DNA from: JBGPJM01 sp041485385
Lineage (GTDB): Bacteria > Planctomycetota > Phycisphaerae > Phycisphaerales > UBA1924
NCBI GenBank assembly: GCA_041485385.1
Contig: JBGPJM010000077.1
Span: forward strand, 1 to 19,311
DNA: 19,311 bases
Direction of reading: 5' to 3'
Position numbers and translations under genes: made by a program. Below the pieces are notes generated by a model. The model saw only the letters and a program-made list of their open reading frames with translations, was not told the origin of the DNA and did not search any database. Shown one piece after another: positions 1 through 6,450 of the stretch. Numbering within the stretch: position 1 is the first letter of the stretch; every line of letters starts with the position of its first letter.

Positions 1-2
1 CC

Positions 3-470
3 TCACCCCACGACCGGCTCGCACCTTACCTCGCTCTTCACCGAGTTGGCGATGAAGCACTCCTCGTGCGCCTTGTGGTGCATCGCCTCGATATCGCTCT
101 GGGCCGGTCGCTTCTCGCCGGCGAACTCGGCGCTCGGCCTCAGCGTCACCCGCGTCACCGCGGTCTTCCCCTCGGCGTTCTTCCCCACAATCGCGATCGC
201 GTTGTCGGTGTACTTCTCCACCACGAACCCCTTCTTCGCGGCGATCGCCAGGAACCACAGCATGTGGCAGCTCGACAGCGATGCGATGAACGCCTCCTCC
301 GGATCGACCCCCGCCGGATCCGACAGGGGCACCGGCACCACCCGCGGCGAGGACGACCCCGGCACCTCCGCGCCGCCATCAAACCGCCACACATGCCCGC
401 GGCTGTAGCGGTTGTCCGTGAACACCGCCCCGCGACGGACCCATTCGACGGTGGCCTGGTACTCGGACAT
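3..470 (-). CDS. OsmC/Ohr family peroxiredoxin-like protein
   Basis: A 155-residue protein of the OsmC family, whose members are cytoplasmic thiol peroxidases that reduce organic hydroperoxides with a pair of cysteines. Both expected cysteines are visible: C68 in SLSSCHMLWFL and C138 in HEECFIANSV, each in its family context. The length matches the family. The reading frame stays open far upstream (to about 1064), but that part is low-complexity, repeat-derived translation. I therefore start at the ATG at 470, which opens MSEYQATVEW and is preceded by GAGG five bases upstream. The gene is transcribed away from the pirin gene, with a long repeat-bearing spacer between them. Family membership is secure; the exact substrate (organic peroxide or another electrophile) is not shown by the sequence. 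Confidence 0.93.
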   Translation of the reverse strand: MSEYQATVEWVRRGAVFTDNRYSRGHVWRFDGGAEVPGSSSPRVVPVPLSDPAGVDPEEAFIASLSSCHMLWFLAIAAKKGFVVEKYTDNAIAIVGKNAEGKTAVTRVTLRPSAEFAGEKRPAQSDIEAMHHKAHEECFIANSVKSEVRCEPVVG

Positions 471-482
471 GGGCGCCTCTCT

Positions 483-505
483 GGATGTGGGATGTGGGAT
501 GCGGG
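483..505 (+). repeat. Heptanucleotide tract, GGATGTG units
   Basis: Three consecutive 7-nt units (GGATGTG, GGATGTG, GGATGCG) start just upstream of the osmC-type start codon. The same unit recurs at 944-979 and, inverted, at 5581-5610, always outside genes. It looks like a dispersed simple repeat of this genome. Confidence 0.75.
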
Positions 506-579
506 TGCGGCGAGACGGTAGACCCGAGGGCGAGGCAAGGGTTCCCTGAGGCTCGGCGGGGTTCCTGCGACTTCGACCC

Positions 580-672
580 GAGTCTCGTTGAGTTCCGTAT
601 GAGTTTTTGCGAGTTCCGTCGACTTTCGTTGACTTTTTGCGACTTTTTGCGACTTTTTTTCGGAGTTTTTTT
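580..672 (+). repeat. 10-bp-phased GAGTT/GACTT array, copy 1
   Basis: About nine units starting GAG or GAC follow one another at 10-base spacing, with occasional 11-13-base steps: units start at 580, 590, 601, 611, 621, 631, 641, 651 and 663. The later units read GACTTTTTGC and carry T-runs of 5 to 7. T-tracts repeated once per helical turn are the classic arrangement for intrinsically bent DNA. A 10-base period does not keep a reading frame, which argues against coding. The array ends three bases before a 71-nt block that is also repeated downstream. Confidence 0.8.
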
Positions 673-675
673 CGT

Positions 676-746
676 TGCAAGTGCTTGTAAGCTAAGCACT
701 TGACGTCTGTTTGTGTCCGCCAACATGCGCGCAACCCTCGAAACGC
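676..746 (+). repeat. 71-nt conserved block, copy 1
   Basis: This block aligns without gaps to 867-937, with about 49 of 71 bases identical by hand count. It opens with an identical 14-mer (TGCAAGTGCTTGTA), then has 27 poorly conserved bases, an identical CCGCCAA, and a well-conserved segment ending GAAACGC. In this copy the 14-mer is followed by an inverted repeat (678-702). The block directly follows a phased array, as does its partner, so array plus block forms one duplicated unit. Confidence 0.8.
678..702. promoter_or_regulatory. Inverted repeat CAAGTGCTT / AAGCACTTG
   Basis: A perfect 9-bp inverted repeat with a 7-base spacer lies inside block copy 1. The left arm is part of the 14-mer shared with copy 2; the right arm is absent from copy 2. 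There is no U-run, so it is not an intrinsic terminator. It could be a dimeric protein's operator or a short RNA hairpin. Confidence 0.5.
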
Positions 747-779
747 TCTCTCGCACAGCTGGGGCCAGAGAGAGACGAC

Positions 780-861
780 GAGAAAATTCGAGAGCTTGCG
801 AGAAAACACCGAGAGAACTCGAGAGTTTTGGAGAGATTTGGACGTGTTTTCGAGGGGTAGA
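780..861 (+). repeat. 10-bp-phased GAGAG array, copy 2
   Basis: Eight units starting GAG or GAC occur at 10-11-base spacing (starts at 780, 790, 800, 811, 821, 831, 841, 852), for example GAGAGTTTTG followed by GAGAGATTTG. The period matches copy 1 but the unit sequence has drifted to GAGAG plus an A/T stretch. It ends five bases before block copy 2. Confidence 0.75.
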
Positions 862-866
862 TCTGC

Positions 867-937
867 TGCAAGTGCTTGTAGCGTCGTGAGTTGAGCGTGG
901 TTAGCGGCCGCCAAGATGGGCGAAAACCCTGAAACGC
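867..937 (+). repeat. 71-nt conserved block, copy 2
   Basis: This is the gapless partner of 676-746, 191 bases downstream. It has the same 14-mer at its start, the same CCGCCAA after 27 variable bases, and GAAACGC at its end. It lacks the right arm of the inverted repeat seen in copy 1. Confidence 0.8.
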
Positions 938-943
938 CCACTG

Positions 944-979
944 CGATGTGGGATGTCGGATTGGGGATGTGGGATGCGA
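944..979 (+). repeat. Heptanucleotide tract, GGATGTG units
   Basis: Consecutive 7-nt units GGATGTC, GGATTGG, GGATGTG and GGATGCG, with a GATGTG start, lie immediately after block copy 2. They are related to the tracts at 483-505 and, inverted, 5581-5610. Confidence 0.75.
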
Positions 980-1132
980 AGGCTGGGCGGCGCTGGGTGC
1001 GCAGGGCAAGAACGATGGGCGACGCCCTCACAACACCGCCCGCTTGTGTGCACGACTCCCCCATCCCATTCCCCCCGATCGCATTCCACGGAGTCTAGGT
1101 GCGGGCCGCGCACCCGCAAGAGAATCTGCACC

Positions 1133-1161
1133 TATTACCCCAATTTGGCGCGCAGAATGCC
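1133..1161. repeat. Dispersed ~30-nt motif, copy A
   Basis: The sequence TATTACCC, eight bases containing ATTT, then CGCGCAG, one base and ATG recurs with the same internal spacing at 8521-8549. Read on the minus strand it is CTGCGCGCC, an A/T core and GGTAATA. Both copies are intergenic and have the same orientation. Confidence 0.6.
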
Positions 1162-1294
1162 AACCCCGAACTGGGTATCTCCTTGCCGCGGCCGCCGCGG
1201 CAGAGTCGCTCTCCGTCTCTCCGTCTCCCAGTCCCGTTCCGGTGCGATCACACCCCAGCCTCCGCAATACACTCCCCCCACTGGGAGGCCACCC

Positions 1295-2212
1295 ATGTCC
1301 ATCAGACCCGTTCAGCGGCTCATCAAGGCCAAGCCCACCCTCGAGGGCGCCGGCGTCCATCTCCGGCGCGCCTTCGGCTTCGGCAACACCTCCGACTTCG
1401 ACCCCTTCCTGCTCCTGGATGATTTCCGCAACGACATCCCCGCGGATTACCTCGCCGGTTTCCCCTGGCACCCGCACCGCGGCATCGAGACCATCACCTA
1501 TGTTCTCGCCGGCACCGTGGACCACGCCGACAGCATGGGGAACAAGGGGTCGATCGGCCCCGGTGAGATCCAGTGGATGACAGCGGGGCGCGGCATCATC
1601 CACCAGGAGATGCCCAAGGGGGACAAGATCGGGCGGATGCACGGGTTCCAACTGTGGGCGAACCTGCCGGCGTCGCAGAAGATGGCCCCGCCGCGGTACC
1701 AGGAGATCAAGGCCCCGGAGATCCCGGAGATCACCGACGATGACGGGACGACGGCCCGGGTGGTGTGCGGCAGCTTCTGGGGCAAACGCGGCCCGGTGGA
1801 GGGGATCGCGGCCGACCCGGTGTACCTAGACGTCTCGGTGCCGCCGGGCAAGCGGAAGAAGCTGCCGGTCGCCCCGACCAGCCACGCCTTCGCCTACGTC
1901 TTCGCGGGTTCCGGCAAGTTCTGCAACGCCTCCGGCCCGCTGGATGTGCCGACCGAGAGCGTCGGCTGGTCAGGCGCGGCCGACACGAAGCCCCCCACCG
2001 AGGCCGACGACCGCTCGCTGGTCCTCTTCGACTCCGGCGACGAGGTGACGGTGCAGGCGGGGGAGGACGGGATCCGGTTCCTGCTGTGCTCGGGGAAGCC
2101 GCTGAAGGAACCGGTGGCGTGGTACGGGCCGATCGTGATGAACACGCAGGCGCAGCTGCGCGAGGCGTACGAGGAGCTGGAGCGGGGGACGTTTTTGGGA
2201 AAGGGGCGATGA
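1295..2212 (+). CDS. Pirin family protein
   Basis: A 305-residue pirin, a two-cupin-domain protein. Pirins bind one iron in the N-terminal cupin; bacterial members act as quercetin dioxygenases or as regulators of partner proteins. All four metal ligands are visible: H59 and H61 in HPHRGIET, and H103 and E105 in IIHQEMP. The hallmark GFPWHPHRG stretch and the downstream MHGFQLWANLP are intact. The C-terminal cupin covers roughly residues 165-290. The ATG at 1295 opens MSIRPVQRL and has GGGAGG six bases upstream; the frame is open further upstream but only through repeat-rich spacer. The gene stands alone on the plus strand. Metal binding is well supported; the physiological substrate or partner is unknown. 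Confidence 0.95.
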   Translation: MSIRPVQRLIKAKPTLEGAGVHLRRAFGFGNTSDFDPFLLLDDFRNDIPADYLAGFPWHPHRGIETITYVLAGTVDHADSMGNKGSIGPGEIQWMTAGRGIIHQEMPKGDKIGRMHGFQLWANLPASQKMAPPRYQEIKAPEIPEITDDDGTTARVVCGSFWGKRGPVEGIAADPVYLDVSVPPGKRKKLPVAPTSHAFAYVFAGSGKFCNASGPLDVPTESVGWSGAADTKPPTEADDRSLVLFDSGDEVTVQAGEDGIRFLLCSGKPLKEPVAWYGPIVMNTQAQLREAYEELERGTFLGKGR

Positions 2213-2365
2213 GTTGAGCGCGCTGAATGCCCGGGCGGAGCGAGGGGCTGCCGTTCCTGACAGTCTGAACTCCACCCGCCCTTGCCGACTTGCGACATAG
2301 CAAATCGTGGATGACGCGAGTCGAGATCGGTAACGCGAGTTTGCCGGTCCAGGGGACGCGAGCTC

Positions 2366-2680
2366 TCACGACCTCTGGCGGCCGAAACGCGTCCACGGCC
2401 GGAGAACCCGATGGAGCGGGACGGCGGTGGGGTGCGCTCGCGTGGACGCGACGAGTTGGCGCTTCTGCAGGTGCGTCAGCGCGCCCTGCACGGCGCTGCG
2501 GGAGAGGCCGGTGGCGTCGGCGATCGACTGGTGGGAGGCGCGCACCGACCAGTTGGCCTGCTGCGACGCGTGGCGGTACAGGTGCAGGTACACGATGAAC
2601 GAGGAGGGGCGGCGGTCGTGGCCGACGATGTCGGGCAAAAGGCCGTCCAGGAGGTAGGCGTCGAGGGTGATCTGTATCAT
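2366..2680 (-). CDS. Small winged-helix DNA-binding regulator
   Basis: A 104-residue protein dominated by one helix-turn-helix. Residues 47-78, RASHQSIADATGLSRSAVQ and the following GALTHLQKRQLV, form a typical winged-helix reader: IAdatGLSrsaVq...L..Lq...Lv. Residues 1-45 look helical and could mediate dimerisation. No ligand-binding domain follows, so it is a bare DNA-binding module. The ATG at 2680 is the natural start. An AAGGA lies 13 bases upstream, somewhat far for a good ribosome site. A TATAGT-containing direct repeat sits immediately before the start and may be an autoregulatory site. The gene is divergent from the VOC gene at 2827 and convergent with the pirin gene. The regulon is unknown. 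Confidence 0.8.
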   Translation of the reverse strand: MIQITLDAYLLDGLLPDIVGHDRRPSSFIVYLHLYRHASQQANWSVRASHQSIADATGLSRSAVQGALTHLQKRQLVASTRAHPTAVPLHRVLRPWTRFGRQRS

Positions 2681-2683
2681 CGG

Positions 2684-2708
2684 TTGCTATAGTTCCTTGC
2701 CGTATAGT
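2684..2708. promoter_or_regulatory. Direct repeat TTGC-N(0-2)-TATAGT upstream of the regulator
   Basis: Two imperfect direct copies, TTGCTATAGT (2684-2693) and TTGCCGTATAGT (2697-2708), lie 3 to 28 bases upstream of the regulator's start codon. They are AT-rich islands in GC-rich DNA. They could be a -10 region, an operator, or both, and they sit in the divergent spacer shared with the VOC gene at 2827. Confidence 0.4.
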
Positions 2709-2826
2709 AGCCGCCGCCGCGACCCACACCCAAATCGGCGATGATCGCTCGCACGCGCCCGCCCCGCCGGTATTGTGTGCCGGGCCCGATGCACAACGCA
2801 AGGGCAAACACTCTGAAAGGCGAGCC

Positions 2827-3195
2827 ATGATCCGCAACATCAAGTTCGTGAGCATCCCCGTGAAGGACCAGGACCGCGCCCTGGAGTTCTACGTGAGCAC
2901 CCTCGGCTTCACGCTCGTGACCGATCAGCCGATGGGGCCCGGGCAGCGATGGGTCGAGGTGCGTGCCCCCAGGGCCCAGACCGGCCTGGCCCTCTTCACG
3001 CCCCCCGGCCAGGAGGACCGGATCGGCACTTTCACCGGCATGTCGCTGGAGTGCGACGATGTGCAGAAGACCTACACCGAGCTCAGCGCCAAGGGCGTGG
3101 AGTTCGCCAAGCCGCCCAAGGCCGAGCCGTGGGGCATGATGGCCATCCTGAAGGACTCCGAAGGAAACCAGATCGTCCTCTCCGCCGCCCGGTGA
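2827..3195 (+). CDS. VOC superfamily (glyoxalase/bleomycin-resistance fold) protein
   Basis: A 122-residue single-module VOC protein with two beta-alpha-beta-beta-beta repeats. Recognisable landmarks are SIPVKDQDRALEFY near residues 9-22, GFTLVTD, the mid-protein GMSLECDDVQKTY (71-83) and the terminal SEGNQIVL (111-118). The usual metal ligands are not clearly kept: the first-strand histidine is replaced (FVSIPV), and the final glutamate expected after GN is V117. The protein may therefore bind or sequester a ligand rather than act as a metal-dependent lyase. The ATG at 2827 has GAAAGG upstream. The frame extends to 2773 but without a better start. A DUF6958-like gene follows 78 bases downstream on the same strand, possibly cotranscribed. 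Confidence 0.88.
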   Translation: MIRNIKFVSIPVKDQDRALEFYVSTLGFTLVTDQPMGPGQRWVEVRAPRAQTGLALFTPPGQEDRIGTFTGMSLECDDVQKTYTELSAKGVEFAKPPKAEPWGMMAILKDSEGNQIVLSAAR

Positions 3196-3273
3196 GCCGG
3201 AGGTGATGGGCCGCCGCGGCGGCAACGATCGCCCCGCGCGGGCAGAGTGCCGATCCAAGCAAAGGAGATGGCG

Positions 3274-3630
3274 ATGTCCAGGCAGACTATCCAAAGCAAG
3301 AAGCAGACCGCGGCCAGAGACCGGAAGGACCCCGGCAAGGTGGTCCTCCTCAACGCCAATACCGAGCGCAACGGCCCCCGCCTCGACGGCGGGAAGTACT
3401 CGGCGGTACGGAGGGCCGTCCTCAAGTCGGTGCCGCGCTCCCCGCGTCACATCGGTTTCGCGGCACTCATCGACCAGGTGCGGCGGAACCTCCCCGAGGG
3501 CGAGATCCCCGGCGGCGGCTCCATCCCCTGGTACGTCACGACCGTGAAGCTCGATCTGGAGGCCCGCGGCGAACTGGTCTGCGACCGGCAGTGCTCGCCG
3601 CAGACGCTGAGCCGTCCGGGCAACGGCTGA
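3274..3630 (+). CDS. DUF6958-like small conserved protein
   Basis: A 118-residue protein of unknown function. After a basic N-terminal tail (about residues 1-25) it shows the pattern I associate with DUF6958: VVLLNANTERNGPRLD, KYSAVRRAVLKSVP, then GSIPWYVTTVKLDLEARGEL. The second half reads like a winged helix, with a recognition-type helix in the WYVTTVKLDLEARG segment and a final short strand, so nucleic-acid binding is possible but not shown. Two ATGs compete (3268 and 3274). I choose 3274 because AAAGGAG at 3261-3267 is then six bases away; the first ATG abuts the ribosome site. It is probably in one transcript with the VOC gene. The family name comes from memory of its sequence pattern. 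Confidence 0.75.
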   Translation: MSRQTIQSKKQTAARDRKDPGKVVLLNANTERNGPRLDGGKYSAVRRAVLKSVPRSPRHIGFAALIDQVRRNLPEGEIPGGGSIPWYVTTVKLDLEARGELVCDRQCSPQTLSRPGNG

Positions 3631-3681
3631 GGCGCCCGCGGCCTGACCTTGATCGCCCGTTCACAACCCGGTGCCGCACTT

Positions 3682-3705
3682 CAAAACGGCTGCTGCAGCA
3701 GCCGT
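3682..3705 (-). terminator. Palindromic terminator hairpin
   Basis: A perfect 20-bp palindrome (3686-3705, arms ACGGCTGCTG / CAGCAGCCGT) lies between two convergent genes. Read on the minus strand, about 20 bases after the stop codon at 3725, the stem is followed directly by TTTTG, the intrinsic-terminator layout. It most likely ends transcription of the minus-strand gene and may also stall plus-strand readthrough. Confidence 0.55.
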
Positions 3706-3724
3706 CAAGCGGACGGAGGAGCCC

Positions 3725-4300
3725 CTACTTCTTCTCCTCGAACACCGGCCCGGATTCGGCCACGGGCACGGCGGCCTTGACGAATGGGTCGTCGTACATC
3801 GCCGGTTTCACGGCCGTAACGGCCGCGGGGAGCTGGCAGATCACCAGGAAGCGCACCCGGGCGGGGGAGGCTGGCCACTTGCTCATCTCGTCGATCCGCG
3901 TACCGTCGGGGTCGAGCAGGAAGACGTCCACGCTCGACTCGACCGACTCGTTCGTGGTTGCGTCGTAGATCTCAAGGTCGTCAAGATCGAGCCCCGTGCG
4001 GTCGCCGTCCCATTCCATGTCGATGGCGACGTAGCGGCAGCCGGGGGCAGCGTTGGTGAACGAGCCGCCCGAGTACACCCACGCGCGGTGAACCGTGGTG
4101 GTCGTGTCTGGCTCGGTCTGCGATCGGCGGACGGCCTCCTCGACGATCTTGCGGAGGTCGGGGTCGTCCATGACGTTGACGGTCTTGCGGGTGTGCGGGC
4201 CCGGCGCGGCGGGGCGCGTCAGGAGGTAGATGCTCGCGCCGGCGACTCCGACAACCGCGATCACCCCGAGAAAACCGGCTCGATTCGAGAGACGTGCCAT
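3725..4300 (-). CDS. Membrane-anchored hypothetical protein
   Basis: A 191-residue protein I do not recognise. It has a short basic N-terminus (MARLSNR), one hydrophobic segment at residues 10-28 (FLGVIAVVGVAGASIYLLT), then a soluble domain presumably outside the cytoplasmic membrane. That domain is rich in Asp/Glu and strand-like stretches (for example RYVAIDMEWDGD, SVDVFLLDPDGTRID, RVRFLVICQLP), which suggests a beta-rich, DUF-type fold. The frame continues upstream to a GTG at 4375, but the ATG at 4300 places the basic-plus-hydrophobic signal anchor at the very N-terminus, which is more natural. It is divergent from the zinc-ribbon membrane protein gene, with about 100 bases between. A palindromic terminator follows it. 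Confidence 0.75.
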   Translation of the reverse strand: MARLSNRAGFLGVIAVVGVAGASIYLLTRPAAPGPHTRKTVNVMDDPDLRKIVEEAVRRSQTEPDTTTTVHRAWVYSGGSFTNAAPGCRYVAIDMEWDGDRTGLDLDDLEIYDATTNESVESSVDVFLLDPDGTRIDEMSKWPASPARVRFLVICQLPAAVTAVKPAMYDDPFVKAAVPVAESGPVFEEKK

Positions 4301-4401
4301 GCGCGGCAGTGTACGCGGGCCGGCGCTGGATTGAGCGTGCGCCTCCCCACCTAACGTAGTCTCGACTGAACACAAGCTAGACCAACCCCTTCCGCCCCCA
4401 G

Positions 4402-5571
4402 GTGCCCCCTACCCGCACCATCATCGTCCCGCCCTTCAGGCCCAAGGGCACGCTGCCGCTGGCGGCGATCGTCGGCGGTGTGGTCTGCAGCGGTCTGCTG
4501 CTCGCCGCCGAGGCGGTGCGACGGGCGTTATCGTCAGCGCCATCATCGGCGCCCGCGGCCATCGCGTGGTGGGTGGCGACTCTGGCGATGGCATACCTGG
4601 GTCCGCTCGTTCTGCTCAGCTTGGCCCTGTCGCGGCGCGCCGATCGGCGGTGGCTCACCTTCTTCGCCGGGATAACCGCGGGGACCGCGCTCCCCATCTC
4701 CTTGACGGCGATCGAGATCGGGCGCGGGCCCCCCTGTGCTGTCGGCGACAACCTGGACCTCTCCGTACCGGTCGTCATCGCCGCCTGCGCCGCCATCGGC
4801 GGGGTGGTCTGTCTCATCGTGCACTGGCTGGCGCACACCTTCCTTTTCACGGTCGTCGAGGACAACGGCTCGTACTGCCTGCGGTGCGGGTACCAGATCG
4901 GCGATCCTTCGGTCACTCCTCCCGCCATCACCGTCTGCCCCGAGTGCGGCGCCCCCCGCGAGCTCGCTCGCCACCAGCGGGCGCGGCCGATCCGTCTCTT
5001 CGACCGCGCCCGGCGCGCGGCACGCCCGGCGCTGGCGATCCTCGCCGCGACGATGCTGATCGTCGTCGCCGGCACGGTCTACCGGGCGGCGCCCATAGTG
5101 AGATTCCTGGCGCGTTTCGGGGTTCTCGGCGGGCTCCGGAACCAGGCCCCCGGCCCGATCACCGCCTGGGGCGCGTCCGGGCCGAACTACGCCATCGCGT
5201 GCGACGCGGCCGGCGCGATCCAGCGGTTCGACGAAGGCTGGGGTAAGGGGGTGATCCTGGTCGTCCGATTCGCGATGGACCCGCCTCACGGTCTTCCGCC
5301 GATGCAGATCATGCTCGCTGTGGAGTCCATGGGTCCCGGCGAAAGAAGCATCAGCTACGGGGCACCGTACGTTTTCTGCGACCTCGACGGCGCGCAGGCC
5401 GAGTATGTCATCGATCACGGCCTCCCCGCGCCCCTGGTCGCCGAGTTCCGGGCCGCATCAACCCGAGGCTGGACGCCCACCCCCGCCCCCGGCCCTGCTG
5501 GCCGCTCACAACCCCCCATTGTCCGCATCGACCCGACGCCGTACTTTCCGGCTGGGCCGGCCGGTCGGTAA
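4402..5571 (+). CDS. Multi-pass membrane protein with CxxC...CxxC zinc ribbon
   Basis: A 389-residue hypothetical membrane protein. Hydrophobic segments lie at about 18-36, 53-76, 85-103, 121-148 and 208-226. Between the fourth and fifth lies a compact zinc ribbon with C159 and C162 (CLRCGYQI) and C179 and C182 (CPECGAP). This CxxCGY...CPECG signature is common in membrane proteins of planctomycetes and is one of the clues to the organism. The region after residue 230 is soluble and probably beta-rich, ending in a proline-rich tail. I start at the GTG at 4402, the first start codon in the frame; no strong ribosome site is visible, and a later start is possible. I cannot assign a function. Confidence 0.75.
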   Translation: MPPTRTIIVPPFRPKGTLPLAAIVGGVVCSGLLLAAEAVRRALSSAPSSAPAAIAWWVATLAMAYLGPLVLLSLALSRRADRRWLTFFAGITAGTALPISLTAIEIGRGPPCAVGDNLDLSVPVVIAACAAIGGVVCLIVHWLAHTFLFTVVEDNGSYCLRCGYQIGDPSVTPPAITVCPECGAPRELARHQRARPIRLFDRARRAARPALAILAATMLIVVAGTVYRAAPIVRFLARFGVLGGLRNQAPGPITAWGASGPNYAIACDAAGAIQRFDEGWGKGVILVVRFAMDPPHGLPPMQIMLAVESMGPGERSISYGAPYVFCDLDGAQAEYVIDHGLPAPLVAEFRAASTRGWTPTPAPGPAGRSQPPIVRIDPTPYFPAGPAGR

Positions 5572-5580
5572 TCCGCCATC

Positions 5581-5610
5581 CAACATATCCAACATCCCAC
5601 ATCCGACATG
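5581..5610 (-). repeat. Heptanucleotide tract, inverted copy
   Basis: On the minus strand this reads GGATGTG, GGATGTT, GGATATG and so on in 7-nt steps, matching the tracts at 483-505 and 944-979. It sits in the 62-bp gap between two convergent genes. Confidence 0.7.
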
Positions 5611-5633
5611 GAACGGCCCGGCCGGCGCGCCCG

Positions 5634-6107
5634 TCAAGCCTGATCGGTCAGGATGCTGGACCACCGGTCCTTTCTCTCGTTTTCGCCGGTCTCTTCGATG
5701 CGTGTCGCGATCGTCCACACGTGCCCTGATGGATCCATGATCCACGCCGTGCGGTCGCCCCAGAACTGGTTCTGTGCCGGGATCAGCACCCGCGCCCCTG
5801 CGGCCACCCCCCTCTCCACTGCTTGATCGACATCCTCGACATACACGAACACCACGACCGGTGAACTCCCATCCGGCGTTGGCGCGCGGCTCGGCAGGGT
5901 CGGCCACTCGCTCTCGATCATGATCATCGCCGGGCCGATGGTCATGAGCGCATGCGCGACCGTCCCATCAGGACCGGGCCTGCGGACGCGCTCCACCGCG
6001 CCGAACGTGCTCGCGCAGAACTCGATGGCCGCGGCGGGGTCGCGGCACACCAGCCTCGGGATGACGACCGACGCACCGTCGGGGACGCCCTTCGCCTTGG
6101 TTGCCAT
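5634..6107 (-). CDS. VOC family protein, PhnB/YdeM-like
   Basis: A 157-residue VOC-fold protein of the PhnB-like branch. The pattern is clear: PRLVCRDPAAAIEFCASTFGA near residues 17-37, FVYVEDVDQAVERGVAAGA at 87-105, then FWGDRTAWIMDPSGHVWTIATR at 115-136. The FWGDR and DPSGHVW pair is the family's most stable part. The tail after 137 (EETGENERKDRW) is polar and probably flexible. The ATG at 6107 has GGAGGG three to eight bases upstream, a convincing ribosome site. Its function could be as a glyoxalase-like enzyme or a resistance/binding protein; the branch is poorly characterised. It is convergent with the zinc-ribbon membrane protein gene and unrelated in sequence detail to the VOC gene at 2827. 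Confidence 0.9.
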   Translation of the reverse strand: MATKAKGVPDGASVVIPRLVCRDPAAAIEFCASTFGAVERVRRPGPDGTVAHALMTIGPAMIMIESEWPTLPSRAPTPDGSSPVVVFVYVEDVDQAVERGVAAGARVLIPAQNQFWGDRTAWIMDPSGHVWTIATRIEETGENERKDRWSSILTDQA

Positions 6108-6330
6108 GTTCCCTCCAGGTTTCGTCGAATCAGGAACTCGATTGTTCAGCGATCAAACCAGGGCAGAGAGATTCTTGCGGAGCACCTGCAGGCCGCCGAT
6201 TGACCCGCTCACGTTTTGCGCCGTCCATTGCACCGCCCATCGCGGCCGCGGTCAAGCTTTTTCTGGCGACAGCAGGGGCGAGCGTCTCCTGGATTTCAGC
6301 GCGATCCCGCGCGAGGAACCGCCCGGCTGA

Positions 6331-6359
6331 CCCGAGAGGAGTAGTCGGTCCTCTCCGGG
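6331..6359. other. Stem-loop GAGAGGA / TCCTCTC
   Basis: A perfect 7-bp stem with an 8-base loop, extended by a flanking CCC/GGG with one bulge. No T-run follows on either strand, so it is not a standard terminator. It lies in the gene-poor region and could be part of a structured RNA. Confidence 0.4.
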
Positions 6360-6450
6360 CCCTTCGTGTCGCGCGGAGCTGCATGAAACCCACTCCCGCG
6401 GATCTGGAGTCCGCTGCCTCTGCCTTTCCGCCGCGCGGCCAGGCGAGAGA

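Larger units (their letters stand above)
471..1294. other. Long divergent intergenic region with repeats
   Basis: About 820 bases lie between the osmC-type start and the pirin start. They carry no convincing gene: open frames here have arginine/lysine/serine-rich translations that change frame with the 10-base repeats and resemble no protein. What is present: a GGATGTG heptamer tract (483-505), a first 10-bp-phased array (580-672) with its 71-nt block (676-746), a second phased array (780-861) with its block (867-937), another heptamer tract (944-979), a motif repeated elsewhere in the window (1133-1161) and an 8-nt CTCTCCGT tract (1209-1232). Promoters for both flanking genes should lie here, but I cannot place them. 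Confidence 0.8.

Noticed and set aside
471..1064. An open minus-strand frame that would extend the osmC-type protein by about 198 residues
   Set aside because: The extension translates heptamer and 10-bp repeats, is Arg/Lys/Ser-rich, and the core protein starting at 470 already has the full family length with a ribosome site.
953..1294. An in-frame extension of the pirin gene by 114 residues
   Set aside because: It runs through heptamer and 8-nt repeats and has no pirin-like sequence; the ATG at 1295 has a good ribosome site and the family's normal N-terminus.
3210..3223. Palindrome GCCGCCGCGGCGGC after the first VOC gene
   Set aside because: It is a loop-less GC run of the sort expected in this composition, with no T-run following, so I did not call it a terminator.
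6130..6393. An 87-codon minus-strand open frame
   Set aside because: No ribosome site, no recognisable motif, Arg-rich composition as expected by chance at this GC content.
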